Positions 1-11,700 of a stretch of 64,000 nucleotides of DNA are shown one piece after another. The stretch is taken from NCBI GenBank assembly GCA_963681505.1, contig OY811971.1, positions 12,988,232-13,052,231 on the forward strand, read 5' to 3'. Position 1 is the first letter of the stretch, and each line of letters starts with the position of its first letter. The notes under the pieces were generated by a model. The model saw only the letters and a list, made by a program, of their open reading frames with translations. It made no database searches and was not told where the DNA came from. A program made the translations under genes and the position numbers. The stretch comes from Eunapius fragilis. Lineage: Eukaryota > Porifera > Demospongiae > Spongillida > Spongillidae.

Positions 1-1091
1 CAAAACTTCTTTCAGTAAATTGACATTAACATTTACTCATCGCACTCCAAAGGCTTGTGCTGCAATATTCGTACAGGAAAATTATAATGACTGAGTACAG
101 TGTTAATCTAATACACTCATGCAAGTTCTTTAACTTCTGAGCAATACTTTGGTACAACCTATGTGGCTTGGAAAGTGTTATACTATTCATCACAATGCAG
201 TTCTTGTGGGTTGTAATCAACTGAGACTGTGATTTAACAACCCAAGGACTCCATGTACCATGGTAAGTTCCAGTCCACCATTCCAGTTACTTCTGTCACT
301 ATTAACACTTTAGCAATTTGAGGCAATTCATCATAATATTGTTCCAAGCCAAGTGCGACGAAATCACATTTATATATGGAACAGTGTCCATCAAAATCAC
401 CCTAACTTATGATACTTTATCAGTTTTTCCAGGACATGCAAAAGAAAACTAACGCTTGCATTGAAATGTATGGCTGATTATAATTCAGTACCTTATAACT
501 GTATGATGGATAGCCCAATTTAGGACGCGTAAGTACTATGCTGCATGTGACAGAAGGTGATGTTGCTAGACACTAACACGCACACATAGGAATCGAGGCA
601 TATTTCCAGGAAGGAGCATCAAAAATCAAAGTATAAAAATGTACGCGTAATTACATGCATACAACATTCACGTGTGGTCAAGAATGTTGTTACATACCTG
701 AATCAGACGGTGGGGTCACTATCTCATCCTGCATCATTTGCTGTAACTAAATATATATGAACTTTCTGAAATCATTTCCATGCAACAAGCAGCCGTTAAA
801 ATTACAATGCATAATACTTTGTACAGGTATACACGTATATTATTCGTACATTCACGACACTGCCACTGCCAGGTGAAGCACCGGAATGAACGGTGTCTGC
901 TGGTGAGAATAGAATGTGCAGATAAAATGCCCATCGCAATGCACACTGATGGATAATTTCGTACCAATACAGTTTGATGACCCAGCCGCAAGGGGCGTCA
1001 CCACTTCGTCGATTGTTAGTTGCTGAGCGCGCACGCACGCACGCGCACGCATAAAAAGATTAGGACAATCAAACTAAACACAGAACATGGT
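1..1091. other. AT-rich stretch without recognised gene
   Basis: I see no coding region, RNA gene or clear transposon here. Short open frames around 734-1052 overlap an alternating purine-pyrimidine run (acgcacgcacgcgc near 1030) and show no protein family I recognise. Confidence 0.5.
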
Positions 1092-1508
1092 TCACCCCAC
1101 ATGCATATAACATGCCACCAATCCACTATCGCATGTATACACCGTTTGAATCACCGTATATGTTGTAGCTTCAGAGCAGTCACTGATGCTAATAAGTGAC
1201 ACCGCGTCAGAGCATTCACTGAAATCAATGAATGATTCAGGCTCAGAACAGTCACTGAAATTAATGGCAGTCATAAAGTCGCTGTCTGTGTCACTCTTCT
1301 CCCGGAGCTTTCACAGCTGCTGTAACTGTTGTATCAGCGCATGCGCATTATAGTTTTCACGAACATTACGCGCACCGTTACTATTAATAGTTTTACCGCT
1401 GAATCTAGCACCTGCCACTAGTTTCTGTTGCAACTTAACTGTGTGCATCTGGATTATCATGGCTCTCTCCAGTTGTTGGAATTTTGATGTTGGTAAGGAC
1501 CACTGCAT
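1092..1508 (-). other. Reading frame interrupted by one TGA, possible gene relic
   Basis: On the - strand a frame opens at an ATG at 1508 and runs to 1092. It is broken only by a TGA at 1311-1313, and both halves are in the same frame. The second half has an in-frame 12-residue repeat (DCSE/ECSD motifs) made by the 36-bp tandem repeat at 1171-1270. I do not recognise the protein. It may be a decayed exon or a chance open frame in a repeat. Confidence 0.2.
1171..1270. repeat. 36-bp tandem repeat, about 3 copies
   Basis: Copies start at 1171, 1207 and 1243, each with the core tcagagcagtcactga or a close variant. Because 36 is a multiple of 3, the repeat keeps one - strand frame open. Confidence 0.7.
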
Positions 1509-2269
1509 CTATCTGGTGAAAGCAGGAGAAAGGCTCCGAGTCGAGGGGAACTTTTAAGAGGCCGTTTGTAGGACCTGTCATTGATGTAAGATTCAGCTTC
1601 AAAAATGGAAAGCATTAATTGGTGGTAAATGTTTTATGCACCTTTGGCCCATATCAACACTTGTATTGAGTTTGATTTCCGATATAGCTTGAATCTATCC
1701 AAATGCGCCTGCAGCATAACAGATAATTAATAGCCTTAGGGAGGGCCCCTTGTTACGCTGATTTTTCGATTGTGCATGTTGATTCGTTCTTTCTAATACA
1801 CTTAGTACAATAAGGGTCCGTGCATAACCTTGAGAATAATAAAGGTCTGTTTATCCTTTCGATCGGTGTCCGTGCGTATGAACTTGAGTTTACGCAGTAT
1901 TAAAACTATAATTATGATTATATTTTAATTATAATTATGTATAACCTATGATCCGTATTACGGCCATACAATGTCTCATTTTTACCGGGCAGGCATTGAG
2001 TGGCATATAGCAGCCGAGGATGACACTCCAGGCATATTTTGGTACACATTTTTGGTCACGATTGCTGGTTTTGTCTCCGTCGCGTGCGCGACGCACTAAG
2101 GTACAACTTTAGCAGAGACACAAAGATCAGTCGGAATACGAAGTAAGTGGTCTATTCTAGTGTTAAAAAAAAATTATTGTTTTTCTCACGCTAATGTACA
2201 TAAAACAGCAACATCATTTCGAGGTACACTGTATATGTTCTAATTGATGCGCGCAAACTGTTACTTATT
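1509..2269. other. Non-coding, AT-rich; nothing recognised
   Basis: There are AT-rich segments (attataattataat-like around 1905-1945) and no supported gene or element. Confidence 0.5.
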
Positions 2270-2274
2270 TAAGG

Positions 2275-4297
2275 TAAGGGTGTGTGTGTGTCAAAGGCTT
2301 GTAGGGTGTGTGTGGGTGTCAAAGGCTTGTAGGGTGCGTGTGTGTGTGTGTATCGAAGGCTTGTAGGGTGTGTGGTGTCAAAGGATTGTTGAGTGTGTGG
2401 TGTCGAAGGCTTGTTGAGTGTGGTGTCGAAGGCTTGTAGGGTGTGTGGTGTCGAAGGCTTGTTGAGTGTGTGGTGTTGAAGGCTTGTTGAGTGTATGGTG
2501 TCGAAGGCTTGTAGAGTGTGTGGTGTCAAAGGCTTGTAGAGTGTGTGGTGTCGACGGCTTGTTGAGTGTGGTGTCGAAGGCTTGTTGAGTGTGGTGTCGA
2601 AGGCTTGTTGAGTGTGTGGTGTTGAAGGCTTGTAGGGTGTGTGGTGTCGAAGGCTTGTAGAGTGTGTGGTGTCGAAGGCTTGTTGAGTGTGTGGTGTCGA
2701 AGGCTTGTTGAGTGTGTGGTGTCGAAGGCTTGTTGAGTGTGTGGTGTCGAAGGCTTGTTGAGTGTGTGGTGTCGAAGGCTTGTTGAGTGTGTGGTGTCGA
2801 AGGCTTGTAGAGTGTATGGTGTCGACGGCTTGTAGAGTGTGTGGTGTCAAAGGGTTGTAGAGTGTGTGGTGTCGAAGGCTTGTTGAGTGTGTGGTGTCGA
2901 AGGCTTGTTGAGTGTGGTGTCGAAGGCTTGTTGAGTGTGGTGTCGAAGGCTTGTTGAGTGTGTGGTGTTGAAGGCTTGTAGGGTGTGTGGTGTCGAAGGC
3001 TTGTTGAGTGTGTGGTGTCGAAGGCTTGTTGAGTGTGTGGTGTCGAAGGCTTGTTGAGTGTGTGGTGTCGAAGGCTTGTAGAGTGTATGGTTTCGACGGC
3101 TTGTAGAGTGTGTGGTGTCGAAGGCTTGTTGAGTGTGTGGTGTCGAAGGCTTGTTGAGTGTGGTGTCGAAGGCTTGTTGAGTGTGTGGTGTTGAAGGCTT
3201 GTAGGGTGTGTGGTGTCGAAGGCTTGTAGAATGTATGGTGTCGAAGGCTTGTATAGTGTGGTGTTGAAGGCTTGTAGGGTCTGTGTGTATCAAAGGCTTG
3301 TAGGTGTTTGTGTGTCAAAGGCTTGTAAGGTGTTTGTGTGTCAAAGGCTTGTAGGGTGTGTGGGGTCAAAGGCTTGTAGGGTGTGTGGGTGTCGAAGGAT
3401 AGTAGGGTGTGTGTGGGTGTCGAAGGCTTGTGTGTGCGTGTCGAAGGCTTGTAAGATGAGTGGGTGTCGAAGGCTTGTAGGGTGTGTGTTGGTGTTGAAG
3501 GCTTGTAGAGTGTGGTGTCGAAGGCTTGTAGGGTGTGTGTTGGTGTTGAAGGCTTGTAGGGTGTGTGGCGTCGAAGGCTTGTAGGGTATGCGTATCAACG
3601 GCTTGTAGGGTGTGTGGGTGTCAAAGGCTTGTAGAGTGTGTGTGCGTATCGAAGGCATGTAGGGTTTTTGTGTGTCAAAGGCTTGTAGGGTGTGTTGGTG
3701 TCGAAGGCTCGTAGGGTGTGTGTGGGTGTTGAAAGCTTGTAAGGTGTGGTGTCGAAGGCTTGTAAGATGTGTGTGGGTGTCAAAGGCTTGTAGGGTGTGT
3801 GTTGGTGTCGAAGGCTTGTAGATTGTGTGGTGTCGAAGGTGTGTGTGGGTGTCGAAGGCTTGTAGAATGTGTGGTGTCGAAGGCTTGTAGAGTGTGGTGT
3901 TGAAGGCTTGTAGGGTCTGTGCGTATCAAAGGCTTGTAGGTGTTTGTGTGTCAAAGGCTTGTAGGGTGTGTGTGGGTGTCAAAGGCTTGTAGGGTGTGGG
4001 TGTCGAAGGCTAGTAAGGTTTGTGTGGGTGTCGAAAGCTTGTGTGTGTGGTGTTGAAGGCTTGCGTGTGTGTGCGTGTCGAAGGCTTGCGTGTGTGTGCG
4101 TGTCGAAGGCTTGTAGGATGTGTGTGGGTGTCGAAGGCTTGTAGGGTGTGTGGTGTCGAAAGCTTGTAGAGTGTGGTGTAGAAGGCTTGTAGGGTGTGTG
4201 TGATGTCGAAGGCTTGTAGGGTGTGTGTGGTCGAAGGCTTGTAGGGTGTGTGTGTGCGTGTCGAAGGCTTGTAGAGTGTATGGTGTCGAAGGCTACG
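2275..4297. repeat. 2-kb minisatellite, 23-25 bp unit
   Basis: More than 80 imperfect copies of a unit built on gtcgaaggcttgttgagtgt are packed head to tail. Most are 25 bp and some 23 bp, with variants gtagggtgtg and gtagagtgtg. The first two thirds are homogeneous; from about 3280 the copies diverge and gain extra gtgtgtg. The unit lacks stop codons on both strands, so long artefactual frames (His-Thr-Pro rich on -, Gly-Val-Cys rich on +) arise. I do not call these genes. Confidence 0.95.
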
Positions 4298-4488
4298 GCT
4301 GTTAAAAATCAACAGGCTATGCATTAACCATGCACACATTAATTGCAAACTAACACCCCGGGTCAGTATATAAAACCACCCCCCTGCCCCTAGACAAGCT
4401 TTTATATCTACACCCACATCTATTTTACATTATGAAAATCAGTGATTGATGTTCTGGTGAATGAATATATGCATGTGAGCTGATGATT

Positions 4489-4650
4489 TCTGAAATTTCA
4501 GATACACCAAACAGTATATGATTGGCATATCTGAAATTTCAGATACACCAAACATAGTATATGATTGGCATATCTGAAATTTCAGATACACCAAAAATAG
4601 TATATGTGAATGCGTTGCTTTTATTTTTTGGTTAATCTGAAATTTCAGGT
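4489..4650. repeat. Short tandem repeat with internal dyad
   Basis: About four copies, roughly 42 bp each, contain tctgaaatttcagataca followed by caaacatagtatatgattgg. The core tctgaaatttcaga is itself a perfect palindrome, repeated at about 4489, 4530, 4573 and 4635. Confidence 0.8.
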
Positions 4651-4659
4651 ATGCCAAGC

Positions 4660-5446
4660 ATGTTTAAAATTTATTTTATAGCAACATGTAATTCAGTATT
4701 TCCCTATAATTTCCCTTATACCATTCAACAGATTTACACAAGGCAGTACAGGATTCTAAAAGGAATGCCATAGTTGCATCAAAAAACACAAAGATGAGCT
4801 TTTCTGAGTCTCCTCACACTCCTGCCACTTCTGCCATTTTGAACAGTCCTGAATATTAAATTTAAAAACTTTCTTCTTGCACATTGTATTTATATTCATT
4901 ATCATTATATTTCATGCATTTCATGTATCACATCATTTATGTCACATAATTATCTAATTCGTATGATACTGTGCAAGCATAATTCTGATCGTTGAAGATT
5001 TTAAGCAATTCAGTACAATTTTGCAGACAAAAGCACTGAGTTGCATTTCTGAGGCAATATCTTTAATTCCTGCAACACTCTAATTGGAATTGGAAATTCC
5101 ACAGTGAAATGAGAAGTGGTTGTATTCTTCTGTGATCAAGTGCTGGGAGAAGGCAACCTTTGAACTTTTTTTGTGATTTGTTTTTTTTTGTGATTTATTA
5201 TTGTCAGAGTGCCTTTCAACATTTGGGAAAACTGATAGTTTAGACCAACCAAAGGTGCTGGAGTTGAAGAAATGCTGCCAGTTCTTGTTAGTTGTGGAAC
5301 TGATTTAGCATCAGTGAAGCAGAGCATTCAAGCATCCCTAGCTTATGCGGTCTCGGTGTTATGCCCATTGTCTTGAATTAGCTTGCAGATATGCCTTCAC
5401 CACATCCTTCATAAGAAATGTGCACTGGATGCATTGAATGATCTGA
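4660..5446. other. Non-coding, AT-rich; nothing recognised
   Basis: No gene, RNA or element is supported. This is the left flank of the coding fragment split by the piggyBac insertion. Confidence 0.4.
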
Positions 5447-5547
5447 CTTGAAAGAGAAAATGAGGGAATGCCTCAATACCAAGTTATTAGATCCTTACTT
5501 GAATCCTGGGATAAAGCAGGTGAAATTGTTTATCCTGATGCAGTTAA
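5447..5547 (+). pseudogene. Left half of an open frame split by the piggyBac insertion
   Basis: If the piggyBac element and one TTAA copy are removed, the frame at 5447-5547 joins the frame at 9574-9685 without a shift. It gives about 70 codons ending at TGA 9683-9685. I do not recognise the product. A TGA lies just upstream of 5447, so this would be an internal or last exon or a relic. The target copy is TTAA at 5544-5547. This may be host sequence or an older repeat. Confidence 0.4.
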
Positions 5548-6066
5548 TGTCTAATGTCCTGGGCGTACTCCGCGGGGTACGTTTTGTACATCGTGGGGTA
5601 CGCGAAAAAAAGTATTTTGCGTTTCGCCATTTCAACATTCTAGTTTAGTTTGACTTTTTTGCCGCATTGTATAAGTCCTTATCTGTTTGGGCCGAAGCTT
5701 TGAAGGCCTAAGCCCTTTCCCTGCTCATACAACAACGCACCATAGCAGAGGTACCTGGTAGCCGGTATTCGTGCGTAACACGCGTGAAAACAGAATGGAA
5801 ACCAACCCAAAGCCAAACTGGCCCCAATAATAACATTATAGGCTAAGAGTAAGGACTTTGAACCCCAGCTGGCACTGCCGTGCACGTGAGAACTCAGCCA
5901 TCTTTATAATGGCAGCGCCGTGAGCCTTGTTTATCGTCAGTAAATAGCTAACTGGCTATCTGATTTAGTCGTTACACGTTTGCTGAGGAAAATGCAAGTA
6001 TCTGATTACACAATGGCAATGTAAAGATTTGTAAAAAACAGCCGTCTCTTCAAAAGTCACGTGCAC
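5548..6066 (+). repeat. Left long terminal inverted repeat of the piggyBac element
   Basis: It pairs with 9052-9569 over its full length. I noted one 1-base indel (gtttt versus gttt near 5582) and one mismatch (aaaaa versus aaata near 6034). A 68-codon frame on the - strand here reappears identically in the other arm, so that frame is a repeat shadow. Confidence 0.92.
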
Positions 6067-6128
6067 ATGATGAGCTATAATTGTAATCAGTGTTTTTATT
6101 GTGACGTAACAAAGGATCACGTTAGACC

Positions 6129-8920
6129 ATGCCGCCAAAGAAACGATCGCTCCTTGTCAATTCCCAAGTTGTCGGGAAAGTGAAGAAATTCAAGGGCAGA
6201 AAGGGGGTCATCCAAAGCGTCGTAACTGAAGGCAAAACCACTAAGTTCCAAGTCCTGTTCCAAGGGGTAAGTCGCGCAGTTGTCAGCACACTAATCAGCG
6301 CAGTTTTGGTGATTTGCAGCCTTATCACTAGATAGCGGGATGTATTTATGTGTTGCAGTGAGTTTGGAGGGAGTGTTTTTGAATCATATTTTATTTTTAG
6401 GATTCAGCTCCACACACAGTTACTTCCAGGGCAATTGAGTGTGATCCTGCTCTCATACCCCATTCGCCACAAGAAATGCAACAAGTTTTTCTTGCTGCAG
6501 GTAGGTGGTACCCTTATTTTGATACTGACTCTGTTTGTATGGGAATGTACATGTGTACTTTTGTGGCATGTGTGTAGGTGCACGTTCGATGTACAGTACC
6601 ACCCACGCGTGCGTGAAAGTTTTTTCGCGCGAGTAACTTGCGTGTGACCATGCATAATAGAGTAACGTTAGTCTATTGCCTATGGTTTCAACACTTGCTA
6701 ACTAACTTGCGAGTAAGTTTCATGTGAGCAAGGTAGCAATCGCTCGCAACGAGAGGGGTAAATTTTCTTTGAGTGGGTAGTCACAAGGGGACGCGGCAGG
6801 CATTTACTGTAACTCATGAGTTACATATACGCAATTGTTCTTCAACTTACTCACAGGTGGGCAGTACTGTATGGATGATACAATGTGTAGTGTGTGATAG
6901 AATAACTGCAGTCTTACAGTAACACAATTGCTCTGTTATGATTGTTTATTACATTATTTATTTTTTAGGTGGAGGAAATGATGGGGCCAAAGCAGCCATG
7001 TCCCTGGGAGCTGTTTTACTATTGGAACCTCCTCTGCCATTGCAATCGGAAACTCCTGCCATCACCGAGTCAGAATTGCAGCCTGATGAAAACGGTGACA
7101 AAGGTATTCCAGAAGATGATGATGATGATGATGATGGGTCCGATGTGGAAGATGATGACCAGCCCGCATTGGGGGACATTTCTAACGAGAGCATGCTGCA
7201 GCTGTTAGGAAATGTCAACAATACTGAACCGGTTCCTGATAATCCTCTGACAGTCCATGGGCTGAACTGGGTTTTGGAGGCAGATGGAATAACCATGGAT
7301 GAATGCAAAGAGCAGCCTAAACATACAGTGTTCAACTTTCCAATGGGTGTGATTCCTGAATTCGGAAATTTCTATGCTATTTGGAAGCTATTCTTTCCAT
7401 ATCAGATCATGCCAGATTGCGTAGAAGCCACTTCTGTTCTCTTGGAGAAGAAACGACTTCCAAGGACAACTACTGATGAAATGGAAAAATGGTTTGGGTT
7501 GACGTTTGCGAGGACACTGTATCGCGACCAAGGCCGGGAGCTGTGGCAGGTAGAGGTACCATTTGGAAGTTGTCGTCTCTCCCCGGCATTTGGGGTACGC
7601 TTTGGTATGTCACGCAATAGATATGATGCCATTCTTTCCTGCTTGCGATTTGGAAGTTTCTCAGACCAGGAACTAATTCAGAATCCATGGTTACCTGTCC
7701 AGTGTGTCATTGATGCCTTCAATGCCAATAGGTGTAAGATCGTAAGTCCAGGCTCCTACTTAGTTCTGGATGAAATCATGAGCTCATGGGTAGGTCTGGA
7801 TGCTAACTTCTCACTTCATGGTATTCCTCATAAGACGAAGATTAAACGAAAGCCAAAAGGTGTTGGGGTCGAGATGAAGGCAGTAGTAGATTGCATGAGT
7901 TCTGTTATGATGCGGCTTGAACTGTGTGAAGGTGCTCTGCGCCAGAGTAGCAAGCAGTACGAACGAGAGTATGGTGCTGGCACTGCAGTAACCCTACGGA
8001 TGACAGCCCCGTGGCATGGCAAGGCGCACACCGTGATTGCAGACAGTGCCTTCAGCTCTGTTACAACTGCAACTGCATTGAAGCAGCGTGGTACATATTT
8101 TATAGGCATAGTCAAGACAGCGCACAAAATGTACCCCAAAAGGTTTATGGAAATGCACAAATTCCAAAAGCGTGGTGACCATGTTGTGCTCAGTACCACT
8201 GTGCAGGGACACAAAGCATATGCAGTTGGATGGCTCGATGGAAAGAGAAAAGATCTAATAGCTACATGTGGCACTACACTCCCAGACAGTCCTGCACAAC
8301 GCATTCGCCAAGAGGTGGTTGTGTCACCTAAAGCAGGGGTCAGCAATCGTCCGTGCATACGGACTACTCCTCGCTGCAAGATTGTGGCTACCTTCTTCGA
8401 CAACTTTCATCATGTAGACGTTCATGATCACATGCGTCAAGGCATCCTCAACTTAGAACAACACTGGCTTACCCGACATTGGGTGAATAGAGTCTTGGCG
8501 ACACTGTTTGGTGTGATTGTCACTGACTGCTTTTATGCATCTAGGTTCATCCATCATGATGAAATGTCAGGAATGGAGTTACTGGAATTTGTTGACAGGC
8601 TGGCATTCCAGTTGATCAATAGCAGTGACAGGCGAAGGATGAGTGCAGGTGCTGAGAGTGAAAGTGAGGTACCTCAGGAAACATTTCACACATTGAAGCC
8701 TCTATTAGCGCTACCAACTTATAGGCAAAAGAAAGATTCGCAGCCTACAGAATCTTTAGCATATACCTATCGTGCAAGACGACGTTGTGTCATCTGCGGT
8801 GAAAGGGCGGCTTTCTACTGTGCTACATGCTATGAACGTACGGGTGGTTTGGTATCTGCTATCTGTAGTCCCACTACTGGGCGTAATTGCCTAGGGCAAC
8901 ATACTCTTGCCTCTGTGTGA
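6129..8920 (+). CDS. piggyBac-like DDD transposase (3 exons, about 729 aa)
   Basis: Cut-and-paste transposase expected to act in the nucleus on its own TIRs at TTAA. Exons are 6129-6266, 6401-6500 and 6969-8920, with gtaagt and gtaggt donors and tttttag and ttttttag acceptors; phases join cleanly. An N-terminal basic segment (PPKKR) is followed by a small Gly/Lys-rich fold of the form GKVKKFKGRKG. Next is an acidic Asp run, then the DDE_Tnp_1_7 core. The three catalytic aspartates by family comparison are about D347 (LVLDEIMSS), D438 (VIADSAFSS) and D563 (HHVDVHDHMRQ). The C-terminus carries a Cys-rich zinc finger (CVICGERAAFYCATC ... CLGQH), as in piggyBac. No internal stop. The ATG at 6129 was chosen because it is the first ATG after the left TIR and opens exon 1. 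Confidence 0.9.
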
Positions 8921-9051
8921 TGTATCTGAAACCCTTTCCAACCCAAGCGATGTGTTGAGGAACTGTTACTGCTTTGCTCTGATTTTTTTTGCATTCAGAT
9001 TCATGTACTCAGAGGGGCGGTAGTTAGTTGGTAGGTTAATTAATTCATCGC

Positions 9052-9569
9052 GTGCACGTGACTTTTGAAGAGACGGCTGTTATTTACAAATCTTTACATT
9101 GCCATTGTGTAATCAGATACTTGCATTTTCCTCAGCAAACGTGTAACGACTAAATCAGATAGCCAGTTAGCTATTTACTGACGATAAACAAGGCTCACGG
9201 CGCTGCCATTATAAAGATGGCTGAGTTCTCACGTGCACGGCAGTGCCAGCTGGGGTTCAAAGTCCTTACTCTTAGCCTATAATGTTATTATTGGGGCCAG
9301 TTTGGCTTTGGGTTGGTTTCCATTCTGTTTTCACGCGTGTTACGCACGAATACCGGCTACCAGGTACCTCTGCTATGGTGCGTTGTTGTATGAGCAGGGA
9401 AAGGGCTTAGGCCTTCAAAGCTTCGGCCCAAACAGATAAGGACTTATACAATGCGGCAAAAAAGTCAAACTAAACTAGAATGTTGAAATGGCGAAACGCA
9501 AAATACTTTTTTTCGCGTACCCCACGATGTACAAACGTACCCCGCGGAGTACGCCCAGGACATTAGACA
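9052..9569 (-). repeat. Right long terminal inverted repeat of the piggyBac element
   Basis: Reverse complement of 5548-6066. It ends ggacattagaca immediately before TTAA at 9570-9573. Its outer 60 bp contain cgtactccgcggggtacg-type dyads that could be transposase binding sites (inference). Confidence 0.92.
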
Positions 9570-9573
9570 TTAA

Positions 9574-9685
9574 GGATGGCAGTTTAAGGGAAGTCAAAGA
9601 AGCTAAAGCTTCATACGTATGCCTTGCATCATTGTATGCTCATGTTTTCCATTTATTAGACACCTCGGTGCTTATGTTAACCTGA
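9574..9685 (+). pseudogene. Right half of the open frame split by the piggyBac insertion
   Basis: In frame with 5447-5547 after excision of one TTAA plus the element; it ends with TGA at 9683-9685. The product is unknown; it contains the stretch DGSLREVKEAKASYVCLASL. Confidence 0.4.
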
Positions 9686-10420
9686 GTGGATCAATAATCC
9701 AAAAGTGCTTAGAGTTCACAAGAACATAATGCTGCAATGATTTATGTGCACTTAATGTTTAATCTCAAGGGAAAAAATGAAGGCAGTTTCCATCATCTTT
9801 GGAAGCAATAGGGACATACATTAGATGGCAGTATGGATAGTGAGTATGGATGCCTTTTGAGACCATGAAACTTGTCAGCTCTAGCTGTCACATGAATTGT
9901 TGAATTGTTGGAGCTATATAGTTGTAATTCTATTTCACATCCATTCCTAGAAGTGGGTGTAACATGACACCTTTCATTGCTGGTAATGTGTCATTGCCAA
10001 TATGTTTGCCTGTATTCAAAGAGAGCATGGGTATATCTACTCACATTTCCATGCCAAATGTTTGCTAAATGTGTAGCCAGCAACACTGTAGATCAAGATG
10101 CAGATATGACATACTGCATACCTACGTGGATAAGCTCTGCACCGCAGTGCTTTACTGAAGAGAAAAGTGATGTAATTCAAAAAATAGCTTTCGTAAAGTT
10201 ACCAGATATGAGCTACAAAAAAGATGTACCAAGCACTGAAAAGAATCAAATGAAACTAACTTCCTTTATTTTCACAATTGTCTTCTGATGTACGTGTTGT
10301 TCTTGGGAAGGCAACCTTTCAGTCTCATAGCCAGCTTATCGACGACCTAAATTTTTGCTGACCCACCCACCACTCCTCTTTTGCTTGAATCTGTACACTG
10401 ATTTTCATATATATATTGCA
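9686..10420. other. No recognised gene
   Basis: An open frame at 9977-10288 (+) of 103 codons shows no family I know and has no splice context; I treat it as unproven. Nothing else is supported. Confidence 0.4.
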
Positions 10421-10454
10421 GGCGGCGGCACCCTTCGGGCTTCTATCCTGACCA

Positions 10455-10625
10455 ACCACCTTAAACCCATGACCGTATCATGGTATGGCACACCTGGTCG
10501 CACCCAAGGCAAGCCGCGCTTCGGGTCAGTCAGCGGTGAGGGCGTACCACTCACCATGACCACGTCATGGTAGTGGCAAGTCTGGTTGCACCCAAGGCAA
10601 GCCAGCATTAACTGGGTCCCAGACT
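10455..10625. repeat. Two-copy imperfect direct repeat, SINE- or MITE-like
   Basis: The phrases atgaccgtatcatggtatgg and catgaccacgtcatggtagt start two diverged copies. Each runs on through ggtcgcacccaaggcaagcc or ggttgcacccaaggcaagcc. Copies are about 70-85 bp. No Pol III boxes are convincing. Confidence 0.5.
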
Positions 10626-11054
10626 TGGCCTGATGGCACCCTGTCACCAGGTTGCTGCCTGACCCTTTTGGGCAAACTGTCATTGTCAACTAATTTAGAC
10701 GCATGACGGGGACCCAGATGGGAGAATGCACAAGCCAGATATACCTTTTACGCATAAGCACAAAAAAGCATTCATACAGCATTAGGAACATATCTAATTG
10801 AGAGGATTGATACAAATAGCAATTCATGTATGTCAATGGATACCGCCACAGGCAACTGCTCTCTGGTATCACGTGAAAATAAAAGTTCATTTCAAAGGCT
10901 GCAAACATAGCATACAATTGGTGTGAGATGGTTTTAACACTTCAGTTTGCACAACAAATAATGCAAAGACGAGTGACAACCTTGGTATGTTCAAACATGT
11001 AGTTTGAATACTATCCTTTAAAAATGAGTAATTATTTATAGTGGTCTTACTACA

Positions 11055-11250
11055 GATGTGATCTCTTGATAGGCAACAATGAATTAGAAATTGGAGCCAT
11101 ATTGGGCAAGGGTACATTTGGTACAGTCCATAAAGGAATAGGAACCAAGGTGGCCATTACAAAGATCCCAACCCAATAACTGATGAAGAGACAAGGGAAG
11201 ACTCTATAAAAGAAGCAAAAATTCTCAAGTTAGATTTTTTGTCCAATTAC
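11055..11250 (+). pseudogene. Protein-kinase N-lobe fragment, frameshifted
   Basis: From 11078 the frame reads NELEIGAILGKGTFGTVHKG, the glycine-rich loop (GxGxFGxV), followed by a VAI segment of the VAIK strand in which the lysine is replaced or shifted (VAITK). A stop (taa, 11177-11179) follows. In the next frame PITDEETREDSIKEAKIL fits the alphaC helix with its conserved Glu. A single frameshift therefore separates the two parts. The C-lobe (HRD, DFG) is not present downstream. A plausible acceptor, cttactacag, precedes it. It is probably a dead copy of a TK/TKL-type kinase exon; the subgroup cannot be fixed from so little. Confidence 0.65.
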
Positions 11251-11439
11251 CGATGCCGATGTTATGTTATATTTAAACTAGAACTCTCCATCACCCATGA
11301 AATATAACACTTATGGGTGTGAGTTTAGACAAGGGGGAGCTGTTCCTGGTTACAAATCTCGGTGATGCCTGCAACCAGTTTAAAGCAATATTCCAGAGAG
11401 AATTACTGGCAATAAATTTATCTATGTATGTACAATTGT

Positions 11440-11700
11440 TACTGGAAGCCAAGGAAGCTATAGAGCGCAAATTAACTATCATTTTGAACCCAATAATGGA
11501 GAACCAGACAATGTACACAATCGCCATGCTGTTTGCATAAAAAAAGAGTGGTGCGATTGTTGGACATGTACCGCTTGAATTATCAACAGTGCTAGGGAAA
11601 TTCATTCATCACAATGGCAATGTCAGCTGCAGAGTGAGTAAGAGACGACAACTAGGACAAGGATTAAAAGTTTCATGCACCTACATATATTAGCAGGAAA
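11440..11700 (+). pseudogene. Fragment of an invertebrate repeat-associated VGHVP-type protein
   Basis: Two adjoining frames read NNGEPDN...HAVCIKK and then GAIVGHVPLELSTVLGKFI followed by VSCRVSKRRQLGQGLKVSC. They are separated by a frameshift at an A-run near 11540. From memory this pattern (VVGHVP..IS ... I.C.VTGRR..G.GLEVPC) recurs in many uncharacterised cnidarian and sponge proteins, often near transposons; its function is unknown to me. It lies 200 bp after the kinase fragment on the same strand, so both could be one decayed locus. Confidence 0.45.

Larger units (their letters stand above)
5548..9569 (+). mobile_element. Complete piggyBac-superfamily transposon
   Basis: A 4,022-bp element is bounded exactly by the target duplication TTAA (5544-5547 and 9570-9573), the piggyBac signature. 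The termini begin tgtctaatgtcctgggcg in inverted orientation. Inside is a three-exon transposase reading frame with no stop. The inverted repeats are about 519 bp and nearly identical, which is very long for this superfamily. Intact ends, intact frame and near-identical arms point to a young, possibly still active copy (inference). Confidence 0.93.

Noticed and set aside
2269-3369. A 366-codon His/Thr/Pro-rich frame on the - strand
   Set aside because: It lies wholly in the 23-25 bp minisatellite, which is open in several frames of both strands. No start context, splice sites or non-repeat domain.
5679-5885. A 68-codon frame identical to one at 9233-9439
   Set aside because: Both lie in the piggyBac terminal inverted repeats; identity follows from the repeat, and no transposase function needs it.
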